A program made the translations under genes and the position numbers. From Anaerolineales bacterium (GTDB lineage Bacteria > Chloroflexota > Anaerolineae > Anaerolineales > DRMV01), in NCBI GenBank assembly GCA_027023425.1, contig JALVVL010000010.1:48931-112930 (forward strand): a stretch of DNA of 64,000 bases, in the 5' to 3' direction. Below are positions 39,534 to 49,849 of this stretch, piece after piece (within the stretch, counting starts at the first letter, position 1; every line of letters begins with the position of its first letter). The notes below the pieces were generated by a model. It worked only from the letters and a program-made list of their open reading frames with translations. It was not told where the DNA came from and did not search any database.

Positions 39534-40436
39534 ATGAGCAAAGCGCGCATATTAGTGGTTGAAGACGATGCAGACATCGCCAACATGCTGAAAATTTACT
39601 TCAGCAGCCAAGGCTACGATGTAGACATCGCCGCGCGCGGCGAAGAAGCCTTGGAAAAAACTCGGCAAAACATGCCCCACCTCATAGTGCTGGACATAAT
39701 GCTACCCGATATTGACGGCTACGAAGTTTGCCGGCGCCTGCGCACCAGCACCCGCACCAGCCACATTCCCATCATTTTCCTCACCCAAAAAGACGAGCGG
39801 AGCGACCGCTTGCAAGGGTTGGAACTCGGCGCAGACGACTACATAACCAAACCGTTTGACATTGAAGAACTGCGCCTGCGGGTGCAAAACGCTATTAGCC
39901 GCTCAGAACGCGAAAGCCTAACCGACCCGCGCTCCGGCCTGCCCGCGGGGCGGCTCATAGAAGACCACCTGAGGCAAATAATCAGCCAGCGCGGTTGGGC
40001 ACTGATGGACATTCGCATCAACTACTACGATGCCTTCCGCGAGGTGTACGGCTTTGTGGCCGCAGGCGACGTCCTCCGCTTCACAGCCATGCTCCTGAAC
40101 GAAGTGGTGGACGAAGTAGGCACGCCCGACGACTTCATCGGCCACCCGGGCGAAGAAAATTTTGTGGTGATAACCACCGAAGAGGCCGCGCCGGCTATAC
40201 GCGAGCGGCTAAAAGAACGTTTTGCCGAGGAAGTGAAAAGCCATTACACCTTCCTTGACCGAGAACAGGGCTATATCACCCTTGAAGAAAACGGCAAAGA
40301 GAAAAAAGTGCCGCTGATGAGCCTTTCAATAGGAATTGTCTCGCCTTCGCAATATGAATTTGCCGACATACGCGAAATCACCGAACTCGCGGCCGAAGCG
40401 CGCCGCAAAGATCTACCCCCTCAACTGGAACAATAA
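39534..40436 (+). CDS. Response regulator with degenerate GGDEF-like output domain
   Basis: Receiver ILVVEDDADIAN..LIVLDIMLPDIDGYEV..ADDYITKPFD; output domain SLTDPRSGLPAGRLIEDHL..FIGHPGEENFVVI. Confidence 0.85.
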   Translation: MSKARILVVEDDADIANMLKIYFSSQGYDVDIAARGEEALEKTRQNMPHLIVLDIMLPDIDGYEVCRRLRTSTRTSHIPIIFLTQKDERSDRLQGLELGADDYITKPFDIEELRLRVQNAISRSERESLTDPRSGLPAGRLIEDHLRQIISQRGWALMDIRINYYDAFREVYGFVAAGDVLRFTAMLLNEVVDEVGTPDDFIGHPGEENFVVITTEEAAPAIRERLKERFAEEVKSHYTFLDREQGYITLEENGKEKKVPLMSLSIGIVSPSQYEFADIREITELAAEARRKDLPPQLEQ

Positions 40437-40451
40437 CCACAACACCAAAAC

Positions 40452-43400
40452 ATGGATAGCACAAACCTGCTCGTCTTGGGCACTACATTAGCCTCTACCG
40501 GCGCTGGGCTGTGGTTAGTAGCATGGGCTCTTGCTCATGTTACAAAACCCGAGGATGCGGTCAACGTAAAAACCGCTCCTCTTACGCCCATTCCTGCGAC
40601 AGAAGAACCAAAGTCGGATAGCGCCGTTTTGATAGTGACTGAAGGGGGGAAGGTAGCATACATTGATAATCAGGCGCGCGAGATGCTCAACCTTAGCACG
40701 GCCGACTTCCCTTCATTGGACTACATACTTGAACACACCCATCCAGAGGAAGAACTGCTAAAACTGTGCAACAGCCCCGGCCAAGCCACGCTAACCATCG
40801 GCTCCACACCGGTAGAAGCAACATCTTATCCCGTGCCATATAACGGCACAAAAGCAATGTTAATAGCCCTGCGGCCATTTGGCTCTCTAAAAGAAGAAAA
40901 ATCTTCTCTGGGCACAACAATCCAAACGCTAAATTTGTTTGCCGATCTGGCGCAATCGGTCAGCAAAGAATTAGACGTAGAAAAAGTGATGCACGCTTTG
41001 GCGCGTGCAGTCAACAGGGTAATACAAACCGACGCCGTACGCATTTCACTTCTTGACGAACAGGGAATACTCCACCCATACGTTTTCCACGGCGCTCCGG
41101 GGAAAGTGTACGAAGCAAGGACAATCCCGCCGCACCCGCCCACAAGCGGGTTGGCCAAGCACGTGCTCACTACCAAAAAGCCCCTGCTGATTCCCGACGT
41201 ACAAAACCTACCCGAAAAATTTAAGGCCAACCCGCCGCATCAACCGCGCGGCACTTACCTCGGCGTGCCAATACTTATAGACGACAAAGTAATAGGCCTT
41301 ATAGAAGTCGGCAAGGCCGAACCAAACGCATTTTTTGGCATTCAACTTGAGTTTCTCACCCTATTGGCAAACATGGCTGGGGCATCGGTGCGCAACGCAC
41401 ACCTATTCACCGAAACCCAAAAACGCCTGCGCGAACTCCAAAGCCTCACCGACCTCGCCGCCGCCATAAGCGGCTCAAAAGAACTACGCACACTGGTACA
41501 AAAAATTCTGGAAAGCATCCGCCCGCTCACAAAAGCAGAAATTCTCGGCCTAATCTTATACGACGAAGCCCACCGTGACCTTGTAGCACAAAAGCCATTC
41601 CTCGGCCTGCCGGAAAGCATAATATCCAACTACCGCGGCCATGTGGCCTCAGGCTCAAAAGCCGAAGCAATTATCCAAAACAGAGAGCCAATTGTTGTTG
41701 AAGCCAACGCCCCGGAAGACGAGCGGATAAAAGCCTTGGGCTTCTCAAACTTTTACCTCGCCGCAAGCATAGATGCCACAGTGCTGTACCCCCTCCATTC
41801 AGGGCGGCAGTTTCTGGGCTATTTACAAATAGCCAACACGCCCGAGCGCCCGCCATTCACCGAAGAAGAGCGGAAAGTGGTGGCCTTGGCGGCCTCGCAA
41901 ATAGCGCCGTTATTAGAAAATGCCGTGCTCTTCCAACAAGCACGGGAGCGCGCCCGCAGAGCAGAAGCGCTGCGGCGCGTAGCAAGCCTTGCCGCCTCAT
42001 CGGCAAGCATAGATGAACTCCTTAAGTTCTCAATTTTAGAATTAGCCCACTTGCTAAATGTAAAAAAGGCGGCTGTTCGGTTATTGGATGAAGACAGTAA
42101 CCGCCTCGTACCTCACCTGCCTTCTCTCGTTGGAATTCCAAAAGAGTTAGCAAAAAAACTCGGCGAGTCTTCCGCTCAACATACGGATTTTGCCAGCACT
42201 GCCACCCATAGCGGCAAGGCGCTTATTTCCAAAAACGCCCAAACCGACGAAAACTTGCCACAAGTTTACCGTGAACTATTGCAAAATTTCCACGAAGTAA
42301 AATCTGTGCTGATAGTACCCCTAAAAACCGAGCAAGGCGGCCTCGGGGAACTTATTTTCCTGAGCGAACAAGAAGGACGGTTTGACGAAAACGATCTCAA
42401 ACTTGTAAGCGCCACAGCCGCACAAATCGCACTTTCACTTGAACGCCAACGTTTGCTTTCCGAAAGCGATATTAGCCTCCGCCGCCGTGTGGAAGAATTG
42501 AGCACGCTCGCGCATTTAAGCCGCGAACTTGGCCTGCTTTCTTCTCTAAACGAAGTGCTGCGCTACTCCCACAAACAGATGCTTGCCCTAACAAACTCAA
42601 CGTGCGGAGCAATTTTCTTGCTTCGCAAACAGCAAGGCAACTACAAAATCAAGCATCTTGTGGCCGATGAAGGCTGCCAGCGCGCCCTTTCGGCGCTGGA
42701 TAAAGAAACGTTGGAACGCGGGGAACCCCTTTCCGTGGAAGATTACAGCACCGATGTGCTCCAACCGCCCCACGAAGGAGTGCGTTCTTCGCTATCGCTT
42801 CCCCTAAAATACCAAGACAAGATTCTCGGTGTAGCGCACCTCCATTCCAACAAAGCAAGGCACTTTACAACCAAAAGCATTCACCTTGCCCGACTCATAG
42901 CCCAACACGTGGCCGTAGCCATCGGCAACGCGCAGCGCCAACAAGACCTGCTTGAAGAAAACGCCGCACTGCAAAGCAAAGCACACGCCCTCACTTTGCT
43001 GCGCAATTTCCTACGCTCCGAGCAGCCACTAAGCGACACCAAAGGCGCAATAAGCAAACTCATAAGTGCCCTTCACCAGATCACCCCCTTTGACGCCATC
43101 TGGGTGGGCGAATACACCCCAAGCAAAGGCACAATCAGCGCCATAACCTCGGTTGGCTTCCAACCCGGCGAGCCGCTCCCTTGGGATTCCCTAAGCCTGT
43201 TGCTGGAAGATGAATTCAACCGCGCGGGAGTTTATTTCATCCCGGCCGAAAAGCGACCACCGACGCCTTCTAACCTGAACCTTCCACAACCCAAAAACCC
43301 AATCCTCGGCCAAGATGAAGAAAACTCATGGCGGCAGGATGACCTATTGCTCGTGCCGCTTAGGGCTTCAAACGGACAGGTTATTGGCCTGATTTACTTC

Positions 43401-46400
43401 AACTCACCGCGCAACGGCTTGCGGCCATCCGCCACCGAGTTGGAAATCATCCGCCTGTTTGCCGAACAAATAGCGTGGCTGATGGAGGCACACCAAACCG
43501 CGCAAGCCCTGATAAAACGACAAGAGGCACTTGAAAAGCAAATAAAGCAAACCGACGAAGCACTCCGTACCGCACAAAAAGATACACCGCGCTGGATGCG
43601 CAAAGACCTACAGCAAACGATTGACCGCTACCGGCTTGGTCAACGAGCAAATCGTCTGCACAAAGGGCTCAACATCGCGGCGCTGGTAAACCAACAGCCC
43701 AGCCGCTCAGCAGTTTTAGACGCTCTTGGCACCCAATTGATAGAACAATTTGGGTTCAACTATTTGCTAATTGCCGCTCCGGCCGCCGGCACCAAAGAAG
43801 GCCTGCACCTTGAACAAGCCTTTGGCGATTTGCCCACCGACCTAAAGATAGAAATTCTGCTTGGGCAGCGCAATCCCCTTTCCGAAGTTGCACGCAAGGG
43901 CGAAGTAATCATAGAACCCGATATCCAGCGCAACAACAAATGGGCAAATTCACCGCTACTGGAGAGGCTTGAAATCAAGGGATTTGTTGCTTTCCCAATT
44001 CACACCGAACAAGCCGGGGAAGAGACAACAAACCAAAAGGTTATCAGCCATGTAGTAATGGCGGGCTCGTGCACACCTTTGCTTGAATTTTCAGAGGATG
44101 AAAGCGCGATCTTCCAACTGATAAGCCGCCAAGTAGGTATAACGCTTGACAACCTAACCATGCTGGCACGCACCGAACGGCGACTGCGCGAAGCCGCCTT
44201 GCTTTTGGAATTTAGCAGTCAACTCGGCGTTTTAGACCCAGAACGCATCCTCAACACGTTGCTCCACAGCACCCTTGGCGTCCTGCAAAACGTGCACGCC
44301 GGCTTTGTAGCGCTATGGCAACCGGAAGAAGAAATCCTAAAGCCGGTTGTGGCAACAGGCTATGCGCGTTCCGATGAAATAAAAAACATCGTCCTGCCCA
44401 AAGAAAGCCTGCCCGCAAAAGTAATGTTTGAAGGGCGCAGCAGGATAATAGACGAACTGGACTTTGCCTCCGCCTACCCATTTGACGCCGACAACCTGCT
44501 GCGTTACCGGACGGCCACGGCCGAGCGCCTGCCGGTCTCCAGCATGATGGTGCCCATACGCTCCGGCGAAAACTCGCTCGGCGTGATTGTGCTGGACAAT
44601 TTCAACACGGCTTCGGCTTTCACCGCCGAGGACGAAAAACTGGTACTTTCGCTAACCCAGCAGACGGCTTTGGCATTAGAAAACGCCCGGTTGCTCAACA
44701 CAGCCGAGCGCCGCGCCTCTCAGTTGCAAGCGCTTGCAAAAGTATCTACCAACATAACTGCCCACATCCTTTCATACGAAGAAGTGGCAAAATCGCTGCT
44801 TGACCAATTAGCCCAAGTACTGCCTTACGATCGCGGCACGCTGTGGCTGCTTGAAGGCAACCGGCTGACGGTGCATGATGCGCGTGGCTTTGAAAACGCT
44901 CAGGAAATCATCGGCATCTCCACAAATGTGGAAGACAGCGCCCTGTTTCAAGAAATGCTCAGAGACAAACGGCCTTTGGTTGTGGACGACATAACCAAAG
45001 ACCCGCGCTTCCCCCAAGCGCAACCGATACCCTACCGCTCATGGCTCGGCATCCCGCTGGTGCTCAAAGAAAAAGTGCTGGGCGTAATAGCGCTGGAAAA
45101 AGACAAAGCGCGGTTCTTCACAGCAGACTGGGTAGAAACGGCAGAAACGTTTGCCGCACAAGCCGCCGCCGCGCTTGAAAACGCCCGGCTCCACGAAGAA
45201 ACCCTCCGCCGCACCAACGAATTAGACGAACGGACGCGCAGGCTTGCTCTTGTTTACCAAGTAACTTCCAACCTCGCAACCTCTTTAGACCCCCAATACA
45301 TTGCCCGCTACACCGCTGAGCGCCTGCACGAAGCACTCGGCAAAGGCAAAGTAATAACCCTGCTGTGGCACGAAAGCAAACCTACCGTCGTCGCCGAATT
45401 CCCCGAAAGCGCTAAAACCGAAAACGCATCGGAAATCCCCGCGGAAGCACCGCTTTGGGAACACCTGCGGGAATCCGGCGGCATCTACAGAGCCAAAAAC
45501 GCACTTGACGATGAGGAATTGGCACCGTTGCACCCACTAATTGCCGCCCACAAGGCAAAAAGCGCCACCTTGGTGCCCATGATCGCAGGGCAAAGCCTGA
45601 TGGGAGTGATGGTGTTGCTGACTGGCGAAGAGGAAGAAGTAGACGCCGATGAGTTGGAACTTGTGAAGACATTGGCAAACCAAGCCGCAGTTGCCCTCCA
45701 AAACGCTCGGCTATACGAAGAGACGCGCCGATTCTCCGAAGAATTGGAGCGCCGCGTGGAAGAGCGCACAGCCGAACTTCAGCGCGAGCATCACCGCTCC
45801 CAAACCCTCCTTAAAATCATCGGCGAACTGGCCGCCAGTCTGGACTTAGACCAAGTACTAAACCGCACGCTGGCACTGCTGAACGAAAGCCTTTCGGCTG
45901 ACCACAGTAGCATTTTGCTCGCCCGCCCGGGAGAAAAAACGCTCTTCCTGCGCGCCGCCTACGGCAAATCCGGCCGGTTGCCGCTCGGCGGAAGGCCTAC
46001 CAACATCTCCGCAACCGATTCCCTCGCGGGCTGGGTCATCACGCACCGCCAGCCCATCCTGATAGGCGATTTACAAGCCGACCCACGCTGGCGAAAAGGG
46101 CTTGAAGGTGAAGAACTACAACACCGTAGCGCCATCTGCGTCCCGCTGATTTTTGGCGAAGAGGTGCTCGGCGCGCTGATGATTTTCCACGAAGAGCCCG
46201 ACCACTTCACCGAATACCATTTGGATTTGGCAATGGCAACGGCCAAACAAATGGCAATCACCATCAACCAATCGGAAATTTTCCGCTTGGTAAACGAGCA
46301 AGCGGAGCACTTGGGGCGAATGGCGCGCGCACAAGAAATTGAAGCCCGGCGGGCAAAAGCAATCCTTGAAGCAATTGCCGACGGCGTAGTGGTAACCGAC

Positions 46401-47459
46401 AAACGCAACAAAATAACCCTTTTCAACCCCTCTGCAAGCCGCATTTTAGGAATCCCGGCCGAAAAAGCCATCGGTCAGCCGCTTGCACACTTTGTAGGCT
46501 TTTTCGGCGCGGCAGGCCGGCAGTGGATGGAAACCATCCATATGTGGTCTGAAAACCCCGAAATGAGCGCCGAGGGCATAACTTACGAAGAGCAAATAGA
46601 GATGGAAGACGGGCGTGTAATTTCAGTACACCTTGCGCCGGTTTTCTCACACAACGAATTCTTGGGCACGGTTTCCGTTTTCCGCGACATCACCCACCAA
46701 GTTGAGGTTGACCGCCTGAAATCTGAATTCGTCGCCACTGTGTCACACGAACTGCGCACCCCGATGACGGCCATCAAAGGCTATGTGGACATTTTGCTAA
46801 TGGGCGCAGCCGGGCCGCTCACCGAACAACAAAGGCAATTCCTAAACACCGTCAAATCCAACACCGAGCGCCTCAACCTGTTAGTGAGCGACTTGCTTGA
46901 CATTTCGCGCATTGAAGCAGGGCATATCTCGCTTATCAAAGAAGAAATTGACCTTGGCAAACTCATCCAAGAAGTAGTTGCCGAAGTAAAGCGAATCGCC
47001 AAAGATGAAAACCGCCCCATGAATTTTGAAGTAGAAATTGCTCCTGACCTCCCTCACATCTACGCCGACCGTGAGCGCATCCGGCAAGTTGTTGAAAACT
47101 TGGTGGAAAACGCCTACCGCTACACCTCCGAAGGCGGCAAAATAACAGTGCGGGCATACCCGCTCAATGAGGCCGAAATCCAAGTGGACGTGATTGACAC
47201 CGGCATAGGGATTCCACCCGAGGAACAAGAGCGTGTCTTTGAACGTTTTTACCGAGGCGAAAACCCACTGGTAATGGCATCGGCAGGCACTGGCCTTGGC
47301 CTCTCAATTGTGAAAACATTGGTTGAAATGCACAACGGTGAGATTTGGCTCAGCAGCGAAGGAATCCCCGGCAAAGGAAGCACGTTCTCCTTCAAACTGC
47401 CGGTCAAAGGCGAAAACAATGACGAAACACAACACTATGCGCCACCATCCGAGGAGTAG
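40452..47459 (+). CDS. Giant multi-GAF/PAS hybrid sensor histidine kinase (2335 aa)
   Basis: About ten GAF-like modules by eye, one PAS (ILEAIADGVVVTDKRNKITLFNPSASRILGI), HisKA FVATVSHELRTPMTAIKGY, HATPase DTGIGIPPEEQERVFERFYRGE and GTGLGLSIVKTLV. Confidence 0.92.
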   Translation: MDSTNLLVLGTTLASTGAGLWLVAWALAHVTKPEDAVNVKTAPLTPIPATEEPKSDSAVLIVTEGGKVAYIDNQAREMLNLSTADFPSLDYILEHTHPEEELLKLCNSPGQATLTIGSTPVEATSYPVPYNGTKAMLIALRPFGSLKEEKSSLGTTIQTLNLFADLAQSVSKELDVEKVMHALARAVNRVIQTDAVRISLLDEQGILHPYVFHGAPGKVYEARTIPPHPPTSGLAKHVLTTKKPLLIPDVQNLPEKFKANPPHQPRGTYLGVPILIDDKVIGLIEVGKAEPNAFFGIQLEFLTLLANMAGASVRNAHLFTETQKRLRELQSLTDLAAAISGSKELRTLVQKILESIRPLTKAEILGLILYDEAHRDLVAQKPFLGLPESIISNYRGHVASGSKAEAIIQNREPIVVEANAPEDERIKALGFSNFYLAASIDATVLYPLHSGRQFLGYLQIANTPERPPFTEEERKVVALAASQIAPLLENAVLFQQARERARRAEALRRVASLAASSASIDELLKFSILELAHLLNVKKAAVRLLDEDSNRLVPHLPSLVGIPKELAKKLGESSAQHTDFASTATHSGKALISKNAQTDENLPQVYRELLQNFHEVKSVLIVPLKTEQGGLGELIFLSEQEGRFDENDLKLVSATAAQIALSLERQRLLSESDISLRRRVEELSTLAHLSRELGLLSSLNEVLRYSHKQMLALTNSTCGAIFLLRKQQGNYKIKHLVADEGCQRALSALDKETLERGEPLSVEDYSTDVLQPPHEGVRSSLSLPLKYQDKILGVAHLHSNKARHFTTKSIHLARLIAQHVAVAIGNAQRQQDLLEENAALQSKAHALTLLRNFLRSEQPLSDTKGAISKLISALHQITPFDAIWVGEYTPSKGTISAITSVGFQPGEPLPWDSLSLLLEDEFNRAGVYFIPAEKRPPTPSNLNLPQPKNPILGQDEENSWRQDDLLLVPLRASNGQVIGLIYFNSPRNGLRPSATELEIIRLFAEQIAWLMEAHQTAQALIKRQEALEKQIKQTDEALRTAQKDTPRWMRKDLQQTIDRYRLGQRANRLHKGLNIAALVNQQPSRSAVLDALGTQLIEQFGFNYLLIAAPAAGTKEGLHLEQAFGDLPTDLKIEILLGQRNPLSEVARKGEVIIEPDIQRNNKWANSPLLERLEIKGFVAFPIHTEQAGEETTNQKVISHVVMAGSCTPLLEFSEDESAIFQLISRQVGITLDNLTMLARTERRLREAALLLEFSSQLGVLDPERILNTLLHSTLGVLQNVHAGFVALWQPEEEILKPVVATGYARSDEIKNIVLPKESLPAKVMFEGRSRIIDELDFASAYPFDADNLLRYRTATAERLPVSSMMVPIRSGENSLGVIVLDNFNTASAFTAEDEKLVLSLTQQTALALENARLLNTAERRASQLQALAKVSTNITAHILSYEEVAKSLLDQLAQVLPYDRGTLWLLEGNRLTVHDARGFENAQEIIGISTNVEDSALFQEMLRDKRPLVVDDITKDPRFPQAQPIPYRSWLGIPLVLKEKVLGVIALEKDKARFFTADWVETAETFAAQAAAALENARLHEETLRRTNELDERTRRLALVYQVTSNLATSLDPQYIARYTAERLHEALGKGKVITLLWHESKPTVVAEFPESAKTENASEIPAEAPLWEHLRESGGIYRAKNALDDEELAPLHPLIAAHKAKSATLVPMIAGQSLMGVMVLLTGEEEEVDADELELVKTLANQAAVALQNARLYEETRRFSEELERRVEERTAELQREHHRSQTLLKIIGELAASLDLDQVLNRTLALLNESLSADHSSILLARPGEKTLFLRAAYGKSGRLPLGGRPTNISATDSLAGWVITHRQPILIGDLQADPRWRKGLEGEELQHRSAICVPLIFGEEVLGALMIFHEEPDHFTEYHLDLAMATAKQMAITINQSEIFRLVNEQAEHLGRMARAQEIEARRAKAILEAIADGVVVTDKRNKITLFNPSASRILGIPAEKAIGQPLAHFVGFFGAAGRQWMETIHMWSENPEMSAEGITYEEQIEMEDGRVISVHLAPVFSHNEFLGTVSVFRDITHQVEVDRLKSEFVATVSHELRTPMTAIKGYVDILLMGAAGPLTEQQRQFLNTVKSNTERLNLLVSDLLDISRIEAGHISLIKEEIDLGKLIQEVVAEVKRIAKDENRPMNFEVEIAPDLPHIYADRERIRQVVENLVENAYRYTSEGGKITVRAYPLNEAEIQVDVIDTGIGIPPEEQERVFERFYRGENPLVMASAGTGLGLSIVKTLVEMHNGEIWLSSEGIPGKGSTFSFKLPVKGENNDETQHYAPPSEE

Positions 47460-47462
47460 CAA

Positions 47463-47831
47463 ATGGCTAAAATCGTAATTGCCGAAGACGAACCCGATAT
47501 CCGCGACCTCATCACTTTCACACTGCAATTCGCGGGCCATCAAGTAATCGCCACCGCCAACGGCGTAGAAGCAGTGCAAGCAGTGGAAAAAGAGCGTCCG
47601 GATCTGGTGCTAATGGATGTGAGGATGCCCAAAATGAGCGGATATGAAGCCTGCCGCGCGTTGAAAGACAATCCGGAAACGGCCAGCGTGCCGGTAGTGT
47701 TCCTTTCTGCCAAGGGGCAAGAAAGCGAAGTGCAAGAAGGGTTGGCCGCGGGCGCAATTGCCTACATCCTCAAACCCTTTTCGCCGGACGAATTGATAAG
47801 CCGCGTTCAGGAAATTTTGCAATCGGCATAA
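47463..47831 (+). CDS. Single-domain response regulator
   Basis: KIVIAEDEPDIRDLI..LVLMDVRMPKMSGYEACRAL..AIAYILKPFSPDEL; starts 4 bp after the kinase. Confidence 0.92.
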   Translation: MAKIVIAEDEPDIRDLITFTLQFAGHQVIATANGVEAVQAVEKERPDLVLMDVRMPKMSGYEACRALKDNPETASVPVVFLSAKGQESEVQEGLAAGAIAYILKPFSPDELISRVQEILQSA

Positions 47832-47849
47832 AACCAACGACAACACCTT

Positions 47850-48003
47850 AGGGCTTACGCAGTTACTCATAGAAACGCTCGTTTTCATGTCATGGCGAGC
47901 CGCCGTAGGCGGCGAAGCCATCCCCCAGATGATGGAGGAGACCGCTTCAGCGGTCTACGACCGCCTCGCGGCGACATGAAGGAGGAGAACTGCGTAACTC
48001 CTA
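47850..48003 (+). mobile_element. MITE-like ~154-bp intergenic element (copy A)
   Basis: Near-identical to 61561-61714; terminal inverted repeats TAGGGCTTACGCAGTT / AACTGCGTAACTCCTA; flanking direct repeat cacct. Confidence 0.7.
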
Positions 48004-48027
48004 CACCTAATACTTCGCAGGCGCGCG

Positions 48028-48816
48028 ATGAGTGCCATAATAATCCAAGACAGAATAGTACATTACGAAGTCCTCGGCCGCGGGAGGCCAGTGGTATTCC
48101 TGCACGGCTGGGTTGGCTCGTGGAGGTATTGGATTCCGGCCATGCAACACGCCTCCATGCGCTACCGTGCGTATGCCCTTGACTTTTGGGGCTTTGGCGA
48201 CAGCGATAAGGACACAAATTTCTTCGGGCTGGATTCGCAAACACACCTGCTGGCCGCCTTTCTTGAAGAACTCGGTATTGCCAAAGTGGTGCTAATAGGC
48301 CACGGTCTTGGGGCTATCGTTAGCCTAATTTTCGGCCTGCGCTACCCCCCCGCAGTAGACCGGATGATGCTTATCGGCCTGCCAAGCGATGAAAAAGCGA
48401 TAAACCCACGCCTTTTCAGCGATTCCCCTTCTAAACTGGCCGAATGGTTGCTCAAACCCAGCATAAATACAAAAGCCGCGCGATTAGAAGCCCCCAAAGC
48501 CCACCCGGAGGCAATTGCAAAAAGTGCAAAAGATTTCACCGAGCAACGCTTGTTTTCCCACATGCGGGCTATGACAATTCCAACTCTGCTGGTGCACGGG
48601 CGCAACGACCCGCTGATAAGCGCGCCGACAAGCGCTATCATGGAAACATGGCCTGAGAACGTGCACCAAATCACCTTTGAATCCTCAGGCCACTTTCCAA
48701 TGCTGGATGAGCCGAGCAAGTTCAACCGCTTGCTGACCGACTTTCTGCTTTTGCCATCCGGAGCAAGCCCTAAGCAATTGCAACTCAAGGAAGAATGGAA
48801 ACGCCGCGTGCGCTGA
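48028..48816 (+). CDS. Alpha/beta hydrolase-fold protein, nucleophile Ser replaced (GHGLG)
   Basis: IVHYEVLGRGRPVVFLHGWVGSWRYW..ALDFWGFGDSD is paralogous to 35319-36146, but the elbow reads LIGHGLGAI. Confidence 0.85.
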   Translation: MSAIIIQDRIVHYEVLGRGRPVVFLHGWVGSWRYWIPAMQHASMRYRAYALDFWGFGDSDKDTNFFGLDSQTHLLAAFLEELGIAKVVLIGHGLGAIVSLIFGLRYPPAVDRMMLIGLPSDEKAINPRLFSDSPSKLAEWLLKPSINTKAARLEAPKAHPEAIAKSAKDFTEQRLFSHMRAMTIPTLLVHGRNDPLISAPTSAIMETWPENVHQITFESSGHFPMLDEPSKFNRLLTDFLLLPSGASPKQLQLKEEWKRRVR

Positions 48817-48826
48817 AGCGCCGCCA

Positions 48827-49849
48827 ATGCCCACAACGGCAAAAACAAAAGCGACTTTGGAGCAGTCGGTGAAAAAGCCGAGGGAATTCATCAAGTTAGC
48901 CCTATGTTGCGCCATAGGGCTGTTTTTATTGAGCGCATGTGTGCTTGGGAACGGCGAACATGCCGCCCCACACACGCCTACCGCGCCAGCCACACCCAGA
49001 TTTTCCGCGCCAGCGCCTGCCTCACACACAATAGCCTTCCACAACGCCTCTTCTGCGACAAGCACACCACACCCCCCAACCGTCACCCCAACTCCGACCT
49101 CACCACCTCCCCCCGCCTGCCTGCAAAAGCCCGGCACAATCCAAGCAGGCTGGCTGCCCGACAAAGCCCTCCCAACCCCCATGGCAGTGCTGGTTTACCT
49201 GCCGCCATGCTACCATGAGCACAAAAACCAAACCTACCCCGTGCTTTACCTTTTGCACGGGCAAGGCTACTCACAGCAACAATGGGTGAGGCTCGGCGCA
49301 ACCAGAACCGCCGATAGGTTAATAGCCGCGGGCGAAGCACCGCCGTTCATAATCGTTATGCCGCGCGAACTCGTCTGGAAAGATCCACCCAAAACCGGCT
49401 TTGACGAAGCATTTTTGCGAACTCTAATGCCGTGGGTGGATAACACTTTCCGCACGCGTCGCGAAAGGCGCTACCGGGCAATTGGCGGCCTTTCGCGCGG
49501 CGCCGCGTGGGCAATCCATTTCGGCTTGCAACGCTGGGACCTGTTCGGCAGTATCGGCGCTCACAGTCCCCCCGTCTTTTGGTCGGATGTAAACAGCGTA
49601 AAACGCTGGCTGTTTTCCATTCCCTATGGAAAATGGCCGCGCATCTACATGGACATTGGCAACAAAGACACCCCTGAAATAATGGACTCAGCAGTTTGGT
49701 TTGAAAAAGAGGTGCTCACCCCCAACGGCATACCGCATGAATGGCATCTGAACCAAGGCATGCACAACGAAAAATACTGGTCGGGGCATGTTGAAGAATA
49801 CCTGCGGTGGTACACCGCGCCTTGGAAGGAAAACGAGGCCAGCCGATGA
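48827..49849 (+). CDS. Putative esterase (enterochelin esterase/esterase D-like fold), predicted lipoprotein
   Basis: LALCCAIGLFLLSAC lipobox; VLYLLHGQGYSQQQW; AIGGLSRGAAWAIHFGLQRWDLFGSIGAHSP. Confidence 0.8.
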   Translation: MPTTAKTKATLEQSVKKPREFIKLALCCAIGLFLLSACVLGNGEHAAPHTPTAPATPRFSAPAPASHTIAFHNASSATSTPHPPTVTPTPTSPPPPACLQKPGTIQAGWLPDKALPTPMAVLVYLPPCYHEHKNQTYPVLYLLHGQGYSQQQWVRLGATRTADRLIAAGEAPPFIIVMPRELVWKDPPKTGFDEAFLRTLMPWVDNTFRTRRERRYRAIGGLSRGAAWAIHFGLQRWDLFGSIGAHSPPVFWSDVNSVKRWLFSIPYGKWPRIYMDIGNKDTPEIMDSAVWFEKEVLTPNGIPHEWHLNQGMHNEKYWSGHVEEYLRWYTAPWKENEASR

